Shown piece after piece: positions 32,105-40,922 of a stretch of DNA of 40,922 bases. Position numbers and translations under genes: made by a program. Position 1 is the first letter of the stretch. Each line of letters opens with the position of its first letter. Source of the DNA: Pelargonium nanum (lineage: Eukaryota; Streptophyta; Magnoliopsida; Geraniales; Geraniaceae). The stretch spans positions 1-40,922 of the forward strand of contig JAYMTF010000293.1 of NCBI GenBank assembly GCA_036897485.1, in the 5' to 3' direction. Below the pieces are notes generated by a model that saw only the letters and a program-made list of their open reading frames with translations, ran no database searches and had not been told where the DNA came from.

Positions 32105-32170
32105 TCGCCTCATTGGCTGAGTGGTTTAAGACTCGGGTTCCATACATGAAGTCTCATGTTCACACTCAAC
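32105..32170 (+). repeat. possible tRNA-derived SINE head
   Basis: TGGCTGAGTGG at 32114-32124 is a perfect A box (TRGYNNARNGG). A weak B box (gttcacactc) follows at about 32158. No intact tRNA fold or target duplication is visible. Confidence 0.35.
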
Positions 32171-33674
32171 TTTGCAAACCTCGGGATATCGCTCTCCTCC
32201 TATGAGGCTCTCCTTGGTGTTGAGCGTCCCCAATTAAAGCAGGCAATTTGACCTCAAATCCTTGAGCATCCGAAATTCTGTTTGGCTTTAACCCAATCCA
32301 ATCCGACATATTTTCGAGTCTGATCGGATCAAGTTTGTCTTGTAAATTATTGAGTTGGATCAAGTGAACAAACACGAAATGAACACATTTTATGCTGAAG
32401 TCCAACTTGAAATCCGGGTGATGAAGCCCTTTCGAGTTGAACTCGGATTAGTTTTAGCAACCTGAACCAGTACCAATCCGCAAAATTGACACTATCCCCA
32501 AACCTCCTCGAGGTCTCAACTAGATATAAATCTTGACCAAGGGAGGGTTCATTTAGCTACTTTTCATTGAGTTAATAGTAAAATAAGATAAATTGATTAT
32601 ATGCAAATGGTACATTTTGCGTTTAAAATATTACATATTTGAAATTATATATAAACACTAAATTATTGGCTAGTATGAACTGAAATGTTCCAAATATCTA
32701 AATGTTTTACATTTCATAATTGTGCGGAACTTAAAATATCAATGGAATAATAGACCGTTTCTCCTCTGTTATAAGTATTTTTTTTATCAGTTTACCTAAT
32801 TGAACAACAAGAATAGCTCTGCCGACTCAAATTTGAGAAGAAAAAAATACAAAACGCTTAAACTGTTTGGTTCAACAAGCTTTGGTTCTTCTGTTATTAG
32901 TATTAGAAACATGTAAAATTAAATAAACGTATAAGTGGGTAAACTAATTCATAGCAACCTACCATATCTCATTATCTTGTGTTTATGATTGGAAAGTGTT
33001 GCACCAAATAAATCTAGGACTTGCTCACATTTTCTATATATTTTCATTTCCATAACTTTATTAATTATTCTGAAAAATATCTTTTGTGAAATCCTATCTA
33101 TTGTCTGGAACCATGAAGCAGAATTATTAAGAATAATTTTTAATGTGGTGGTTACGATGCAAAAACATGTACATATATATAATGAAAATATTTAAAAGTA
33201 CATCAAATCTCCAAAATCTTAAAATTTTATTCTCTTCTTTATCAAGAAGTTCCCTGGAAAGTAGTTCGAACTCAAAATTTGGTTTCGATGCATGCATGTA
33301 ATCATCTTTTATATATAGTATAAATATACACACGTATATATATAATATAATAAAATACATATGCTCCTTTATGTAACGAACCATTTTTATGTACATTTTT
33401 GTTAGAAAGCGTGCTTTTAATTGAGAATCGTGTATGTGTTTTCTCAATTTTCTCAATTGTTTCGACTTAGTCGAGATCAAGCAGAGCAAGAAATCATTGA
33501 GCAAAGCCGAATCCTAATGATTATAAACTTGATATGATTTGATTATATCTCGTGATCCATAAAATTGCACAATGTTTACAGGAATAAAATGCATTTAGAA
33601 ACATAGAACTGCATGTCGTTCTGTTCACGAGCTAAACAATATACTACATGTACGTAAACTTGACAATATAGACC

Positions 33675-33890
33675 TAAATATGTGAAGAGTCAAATTTGAT
33701 ATCCAATTTTACAAATTCAGATTATACAAAATAAGATCGGTCATTTTTCGAGCCGGAACATACAAACTCCCATGAATCTAAATACTCTACAAATCAAATC
33801 CGACATCTTGTGTGTCATATATGGATAAAGTCTGAGTTAAAGTTGTTCGACCCAAAACTCGAGTTGCCAACCCTAACTATAGGGGACAAA
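33675..33890. repeat. degenerate dispersed repeat copy
   Basis: Words in order: gtcaaatttgatatccaatt, ttacaaattcagattataca, cgacccaaaactcgagttgc. These parallel 38400-38640 (caaaattcgatctgatttg, then caacccaaaactcgacattg) and the copies in laccase intron 4 and SNX2 intron 4. Confidence 0.45.
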
Positions 33891-36800
33891 ATTCTATTAT
33901 TGCAACCATGCAATAGGTATGTTGGATCGTGGAGCTCTTAGAGCCATTTTTTGTTGTTCAAATAATAATGATCTAATTAAGTGCTTTATTAGTTTCCAGC
34001 CTAGCTTCCATTTATATATGAATAGCTAGAAAATTAATATATATGGTTGGGTCCTTTTATTTTTGGTGATTCTTCTCACCATCTTCCTATTCATATCCAA
34101 TGTCACATTCAAATCTCTACCTATTTGATTTATTTCAGTTTGTGAATAGACTTGTGTGGTGGCAACTGCGCAACTCATTTCAGGGTTCGACATCTATATC
34201 TGTATATAAACATGCGCGACACATAACATTGAAAAAAATAAGACATTAAAAAACGCGGCAAAACAAAAACTTCAACGATCAATAGAGCGAAGGACCACAT
34301 ATAAGCTCTTCAATGGAGCACGCTTTTTTGCCATTTCTTTCTAACAAAAATCAGTGATGCTACCCATTTAGACAAATGGCCCCCGAGACATTTTCTGGGA
34401 GTCATACCAAGGACATCTCCTAAAGTCAGTACGACCATAATAGATGCTTGAGAGCTATAAACTGGGAGTCAAATGAATTGCGAGTTCTCCCCGGTGTATA
34501 GCTCAAAACAAGCTGACGCACATTCTTGAAGTGAGTTGTTTTAGAAAAAAACCGCTACAGACTACACATGCCTCCAAAAATTACACGTGACCCACCGTTA
34601 AGACGTGTAGCATTTTCCGAGTATTATATTAGTACCTTTTTATTCATAACAAAGGATGGGTCCAAAAAAAAGGCAAGCATGATGAGATGGGACTATGTGG
34701 GACCCTCTGTCCCTACCACATGATATTTGATCATCAAGCCGACCATGATTTGAACCATTACTTAAATCTTAGCCGTCCATTCATTTCTGATTTTAGTTCA
34801 CAACCTTGACGTTTCACCAAATTTGTATCACCTTGGGTGGGTCCAAATAATGTTCAAACTAAATTTGTCATACACCCACGCATGCATTTTGTAAAAAATT
34901 ATTAAAAAAAACTTATAAACAGATTGATACATATAAATTTGTGCATGTATTTTCTCGTATATGCTAATGTAACATTTGATTTTATCGATAGAGCCAACTC
35001 AGCTTTCTTGTAAACTGGTAATTTGAAATTTTGGATCTTAATTTGTAAGTATTTGAAGTTCAATTTGACTGAGAATTGATATTATCAGCTCCGACCACTT
35101 CTCAGATTTATTGAATTCATGTTATAAAAATTAGATCAGATCAAGCAAATCAACACAAATTATATAAAAACCCGAAATCCAATCCGTTCGTTTTTGAACT
35201 GTCTTTATAAATCCAAAACCAAACAAATGAAAGACAAATTCAGTTCCAAATCTGAATTGTCATATAAATCATTCATATTACCATTACTTTAACGTCGTTT
35301 TCTAATTTTATATGGGAAAAAAATCGTTTTAATATTATTAGTATTTCACATTAATTAGTTCATGGTTTTTAATGTTTTGAAATCCACACATGTTTACACA
35401 GATTCTATGTATTTATTTTCAGTATGGTGCACTGAATTTGCAATAAATTACAAATTTTGAACACAATAAACTAACCAAAATTATTTACTTTTTTGCTACA
35501 AATCTCCATTGCCAGCTACTAGAAGGTATAGAGAATCGGAAACAATAGAGAAAATATATTTATCAACAACAACAAGAACACAATTTGTACCTAGAGATCA
35601 TGAATATATACATTAATTTTGCATATACTATAAAGTTTATTATTTTATGGTACAACTAGCCACTTGGAAGAACATTAAAAGTGGTACGGTACTGGTATTA
35701 GTAGTAGTTATAGCTAACCTTCTTTCTATAGTATATTATATTCAAAAAAGAAATAGTTTATGTATTATCGTGATCGTTTCTTATGAGTTTGTGAACGGCT
35801 AAATACTAATTTTATTAAAAAAAATTCATTTAAAATATGATTTTGTTTTTTATCAGCAATAAGTACTTTTATAAAAATGAAACCAAAAAATAGGGGAATG
35901 AGAAAAGTGCAAGAAGAATCATATGAGAATCAAATTATATAACTGAAACTAACTAAAGCTTTGACTGGAAAATAAATCATTATTTTTACATAAAGTCGTG
36001 TAGTGTTTATTCATGTAAGGAACCGATTTGTATTATGAATATAAAAGCTTATTGTTCATTGAGTTAAAAAAAAAGAGATAATAATAGTAACAATAATAAT
36101 GTAAAATCAAATTGTCAGATGGAAAAACACTTCAGCTCGCATGAAAAAACACATGAACTTACATATGAACCACCTCTTTTTTCATTTTGTTTCATTGTAA
36201 TCCACTCTATGTCACACTCGACTCCAGTTTAGTTTTTTACTGTTAATGTGGCATTAGAAATACTGTTACTGTATCGTCTCGACGTACAATTTTCTTTATT
36301 TAAATCTTTTTGTAATAATGGGGGCAAAATTAGACAAAACTTGAAGAAAATGAAGACATTTGAACTAAAATGGAATGTTCTAGTACATAAACTACAACAA
36401 AACTATTGAGATAGTATATGGACTACATTTTTTAGACATTTTTGCCGATATATTCATATACTTTAAAATATGAATACCCATTATATTTATTGGGATTAAC
36501 TAAATATATTAAATTAAATACGAGGCTTCCACATTTGCTTTAGTGTAAAGACTATCACGTTATTCAATAATGTACATGTATTGTCCTTTTCCTTTATTGA
36601 TAATTATTGTATTATATATTGTATAGTTTCACAAATAAATAATAATATACACCTTCTTCTTCTTCATCTTCTACCTCTTTTGTGTTTAGATTCAATCTCA
36701 CACTAAGAATCTTATAACTAATGTGTCCCTTAAAGCAACAACTCCCACAATCCTCTATTCATAATTTAATGAAAACCCTAAAATTAGTTTCATGCTATGA

Positions 36801-38399
36801 AACATATACAACTTGGTCGGTGCCCGAAACCTTAGTTCCTCGCAACTTCCTTTTGTGTTGATGTGACAAATATAATAAAACTACAAATATATATTTTGTG
36901 TTGCAACTTGAAACCACAAAATGTGATTTAAGTTTTGAGTGTATGCGAATTTAGTTCAAATCATTAGTTCCGGTTAATATATACATAACAATGAGGAAAT
37001 TGATATTACATTTTTGTTATTGGATTTTTGTTATTGAGGTTCTCAACACTAAAGAAATTGAGTTCGTTTGCGTTTTAGGAATTGGGTTTTACATATATAT
37101 ATATATCGTATAACAAAAAAGAATGAGCATATTTTTATACGATGTAATTCATGCGAAAAAAATGAGTTTTATGCAAGTTTTGGGTTCCAGGTTTTACATA
37201 TCCTAAAAAAAATCGGGTACATTTTATGTGATTTTATCACCCAACTTCAACAGCCTATAAACGTACGGATTCACATATTTAAATTGTTAGCCCTAAATTG
37301 ATAAATAAGTTTCATTAATTAATACTAGCACTATAATTAATCTTTGATTCTGAATTTTGCAACTAGGCTTTGTTATTTGTTAGACTGTTGTGCCACTGTA
37401 CTTCGCTATGTACGATAAATGTAATGCAAATCAAGAGAATTTATTACCATAATTAGGATCTGCTAATTAATTATATTTTGCACATGCTTAATTTTTTATT
37501 TATGATCAACAGATTTAGTAAGTTAACGCTTCTGAACATAAATTATAGCATACGATTCGGTACTCGAATATTTTCACATTTTCAAGTACTTCTCGTACAG
37601 ATTATATGTTACTTGTTTATGAGTTTAATTAATGATCCGTAATTACGTAATTTATTAATCTGTTTTGCATTATATGTATAATATGTTTTTTTATAAAACG
37701 TACTACTTGATGAATTATAATTTGATAAAATCATCAGTAAAATGAATTGATGTGTCATATTTTATTAATTGACGTATCGATTCATATAAATTCTTTTGTG
37801 CAAAATTTGACACGTATAATATCACAGTACAGTAGTACCTACGTGGGTGTTTGAGAATAACAAAAATACATAGAGTTTTCTTTTATAAATATTTGTTCTG
37901 AATTATTGTTATATATTTTTAGATCCTAAATAAATAAATGAAACACCCCATATTCTCATCTTGTCATACAGCTAAGATTCCTTTGGATTTTTGCAAAAAG
38001 TTTTTGATTGTTTTTCTAAGCTTTATAGCAGCAATAATTGGCCAAAAATAAAATAGAATATATTTTTTTTTGTTTTGAAATCAAATAGAAGTATTTTTTG
38101 TTTGAGAAAATATGTACCTATATAGTATAAAAAATATATACTCTCAAAAAATATATACATCTTATTTTGTGAGTTTGAACGGTATAAAATAGACTCGTTT
38201 GAGTCAAATAATTCACACATTTCTAACAAAGTTTGCAATCCGACGAAATTTTGCTAACAATTAAAGCTTATACTTTTAATGTGACAAATTTGAATTAAGT
38301 CTTTTCAATTTAAAACTACAAATCTTAACCTAAAATCCATAAGAAGTTCACTATATCAAGTGTAAATCAATACTCATTGTTTTTATTTAGTTCACTAAT

Positions 38400-38640
38400 T
38401 TCAACCCGCATATGCAAACACTCAAAATTCGATCTGATTTGAAGTCGGTCTAATCCGTTTCGAACAACTTTCATGTTGGATCAGGCAAGTTCCGCAAATT
38501 TTACATCTAAAAAGTACAACTCTATCCTATATGTAGTTTGAAACCCGAACAAGTTTAAAGCTCTTTCAAGCCAAAATCGAGTTAAGAATCTATCAAACCG
38601 AAATCAACCCAAAACTCGACATTGTAACCTCTATATGGAG
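38400..38640. repeat. degenerate dispersed repeat copy
   Basis: It contains ctcaaaattcgatctgattt, tgttggatcaggcaagttcc, tttgaaacccgaacaagttt and ccgaaatcaacccaaaactc, the same vocabulary and order as other copies in this window. It ends just before a poly-T run at 38670. Confidence 0.45.
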
Positions 38641-38865
38641 GATAAGTAAGAGAGAGAGAGCTGGCTTCAAATTTTTTTTTTTTTTGTTGATAAAATAAAT
38701 TGAACTTTTAAGGGCCCATATTTATTAAATAAAATTAAATGCAAGTAACGTAGTAGAGGACCCATGTGACAGAGTGGGTCTTGGGATGGATCGATGATTA
38801 GTGGCCGTGACCCAAGCGAAATGGTTTATGACAGGTAATTTTATCATTGCCTCTGGAGGTCAGCC

Positions 38866-38885
38866 GGTCAGGTCAGGTCAGGTCA
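38866..38885. repeat. (GGTCA)4 microsatellite
   Basis: Four tandem GGTCA units, preceded by one more at 38858-38862 in the same register of words. It sits in a short, less AT-rich patch (38750-38890) that also has the inverted pair gaccca/tgggtc at 38759-38780. Confidence 0.8.
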
Positions 38886-39170
38886 GATTATAATAATGTG
38901 TTAAGCATATGTACCTTACAAATATTATTCCGTACCTAATCACTTAACTTTGGGTCCAATTATATTTTTAATATAAAGTTCCATTTCATTTATTATTTTA
39001 ATAAAGTTGGTTGAAAGTAACAGTTACGAGCCTTACGCGCTAATATTTTGGAATTACTTGGACCCACAATTTTATTAATTCGTTATAAGATACTATTTAG
39101 TACATGCATAACCAATTACTAAAAATTGAATTTTTTTACGTATTTTGAGACAAACGTTCAGGAGAAATTG

Positions 39171-39194
39171 ATCACTCATTTTGAGACGGAGATA
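39171..39194. mobile_element. single end of a Stowaway-like MITE
   Basis: cactcattttgagacggaga resembles the right terminus of the two complete elements in the window (tactcattttgggacagagg). No matching left end is found, so it is a remnant or a chance match. Confidence 0.3.
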
Positions 39195-40675
39195 ATATAT
39201 AATATTCTTTGTCAAGCTTTTTGGAAATGTCTTTTTTTAGGTTTTGGTTTGCGATTCTCGGCAACAACGGCATAGATGTGACATCATATATTTCATATCG
39301 TGTTGCTTTTTAAAATTAGGAATCTCTAACACACATATTTTATATTGTGTTGCTTGTTAAAATGAATTGTCAATTATATACCACGTAACATCACTATCTT
39401 TTATTTTATTGAACCTATTTTTGGAGGAGATGTGACAATTTTGAGCTACGGTTTAAGTTGGGGTTTATAAAATTTAACTCAAATTCAGTCTGAAAGGGCT
39501 TCTGCTTCATTCTAAATTCAAGCCATTGGTCCAAACGGATTTCACTGTGAATTTATATATGTTCCGTCCAAGAAAACATCGAATCGGATCAAAACAAACT
39601 AAATTCATATCAATTTTTTAGTATCCGGGAATTTGGATCCAAATAGTTGGCTCCACATAAAAGTAAATGATTGTTTCCAATAGTATTTTTAAAAAATTAA
39701 AAAGAAAAAAAATCTCCTATTACAATATATATCAAGATTTGGATCCATGCATGTTAACAAACAAAATTATATACATTAGGTTCCAATATGGGAAATTGTG
39801 TTTTGGCTTTTTGTATCTATTTTTAATTCACTTTCAGATGAGTCTGACAAAACAAGAAACTAAGCTTCGAAAACCAAGTGAAACAAAACATTTCTTATTA
39901 AACCCTATAGCTAATCTACTAATTTGTTAAGTTTTTTAATAATAAAAAACTAATTAATTTTGTTTGATTCAAACTTCGAATACAAATACAAATCTGAATT
40001 CGAGACTTGTGTTTTTGGAATCTATCAATAATATATACATATATTTACTATTCGATTATTTACACTACTTCTTGGAAAACGTATTTATAATCAACAATGT
40101 GGATTTAATATATGTAGGTACTCAAATTTTGACTCAGACTTTTACAAGATCGAATTACATATATGAATTCAATCAATTTTGGGTATGTTGAAAAGTTCGG
40201 ATTCTGCGCCATTTGTATGTAAAACTGGAACTCGATTTGATTTTTATCCGAAACTCGAATGGTTGATTCTAGCTTAGATGTATGTAGTCTCTGTTTCTTG
40301 ATGCAGCAATAATTAGTTGCTTTAAGGTTAATTTAGTTACAACATTGGCATTTTAATTAGCAGCCAATCATTAACTAACAAGGTAGGCGGCTCAAGTTAA
40401 TTACACGTACAAGCAAGGACATCAATGAAAGATAAAATCAAACTAATATTTATTTTTAAAAAAATCATTTCAATTCAATTAGTTTAACTTGTAATTTTAA
40501 ATGAATTTTGTGGAACAATTTGACTTTTAATAACTCGATTTATAATATGGTTGAATTTGAGACAGATCATTAATTAACCCGCTTACAACTTGAATCAAAA
40601 TACTTTGTAACATATTTTTCTCTCTATAAATTATATTGTCGTCCCTGAGACGAGTTGAACTTGAAGTTTAAGCTA

Positions 40676-40860
40676 CATTACATATTCAAACACAAGGCGT
40701 ACATTACATATAATACATCGTTATCCTTTAGACAACTCCAACACGAGGTCTAACCATGTTACATGTTTGAATAAGAAGCCTCAAACACAAAGTCTACACT
40801 ACATTATACTTAGCACGTTTCCCCTAAAACTAATCGAACACGAGGTCTACATTTTTTTTT
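40676..40860. repeat. tandem repeat, about 96 bp x 2, at the right edge
   Basis: caaacacaa at 40687 and 40782 (95 bp apart) and acacgaggtcta at 40741 and 40838 (97 bp apart) mark two diverged units. A poly-T/poly-A junction follows at 40853-40868. Confidence 0.65.
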
Positions 40861-40922
40861 TTAAAAAAAAGTTTTTATTAAGTAACTCACGCACACTACA
40901 AATATATATCATTCGCCCTTGA

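Larger units (their letters stand above)
31681..40922. other. 9-kb AT-rich gene-free region
   Basis: No ORF here has coding character; the longest (33127-33504 minus, 125 aa) is Ile/Tyr-rich and follows local AT-rich composition. A poly-A of about 17 lies at 31788. Contents I can point to: site II-like words at 31917-31985, a SINE-like head at 32105, degenerate repeats (32260-32500, 33680-33890, 35080-35270, 38400-38640, 39440-39660, 40120-40270), a less AT-rich patch at 34340-34620, a MITE end at 39171, (GGTCA)n at 38866 and a tandem repeat at 40676. Long non-coding RNAs cannot be excluded. Confidence 0.6.

Noticed and set aside
32166..32405. Minus-strand 79-aa ORF with proline/charged residues
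   Set aside because: It is made of degenerate repeat words and a SINE-like flank, with no family resemblance.
33127..33504. 125-aa minus-strand ORF, the longest in the right-hand desert
   Set aside because: Ile/Tyr/Lys-rich composition simply follows the AT-rich DNA; no domain or splice context.

Overview
The window is nuclear DNA from a flowering plant, most likely a eudicot. The genes have GT-AG introns in an AT-rich background. The proteins are plant-type (laccase, NatB auxiliary subunit, sorting nexin 2, PRA1 family B, EXO70B, SWR1-complex HIT zinc finger). The intergenic DNA holds Stowaway-like MITEs, tRNA-headed SINE-like pieces and degenerate minisatellites. I cannot name the species.

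Six genes are well supported. From left to right: (1) SWC6, SWR1-complex zinc-finger HIT protein, + strand, 4 coding exons, 173 aa. (2) A laccase of the LAC5/12/13 type, - strand, 5 exons, 573 aa, with a near-perfect miR397-type site. (3) NAA25/TCU2, auxiliary subunit of N-terminal acetyltransferase NatB, - strand, 19 exons, 1010 aa. (4) Sorting nexin 2, + strand, 5 exons, 564 aa. (5) A PRA1 family B protein, - strand, intronless, 215 aa. (6) EXO70B1, + strand, intronless coding region, 631 aa, with probable introns in its 3' UTR. I rebuilt all exon-intron structures by hand; every junction keeps frame and lands on GT/AG. A scrap of an unidentified + strand ORF may touch the left edge.

Layout: 1-1.1 kb holds an 82-bp tandem repeat and the SWC6 promoter. 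1.1-3.3 kb is SWC6. 3.8-6.9 kb is the laccase. 6.9-9.9 kb is intergenic DNA with degenerate repeats. 9.9-17.6 kb is NAA25. 17.6-19.3 kb is a divergent intergenic region. 19.3-23.9 kb is SNX2. 25.3-26.0 kb is PRA1B. 26-28.2 kb is intergenic with the EXO70B1 promoter. 28.2-about 31.7 kb is EXO70B1. About 31.7-40.9 kb is a 9-kb AT-rich stretch with no gene I can support.

Several genes belong to endomembrane traffic (SNX2 at endosomes, PRA1B in ER/Golgi/endosome membranes, EXO70B1 in the exocyst). Their adjacency is probably inherited gene order, not a functional cluster. From memory, Arabidopsis carries LAC13-SNX2B-PRA1.B6 in one block (At5g07130-07120-07110) and NAA25-SNX2A-EXO70B1 in another (At5g58450-58440-58430). 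This window has both sets interleaved in one place, which looks like the unfractionated ancestral order.

I found no new biological system. The most interesting items are this gene order, the miR397-like site, tandem amplification inside the first introns of two unrelated genes (SWC6 and NAA25), 3'-UTR introns of EXO70B1 that could trigger NMD, and recurring degenerate repeat families.
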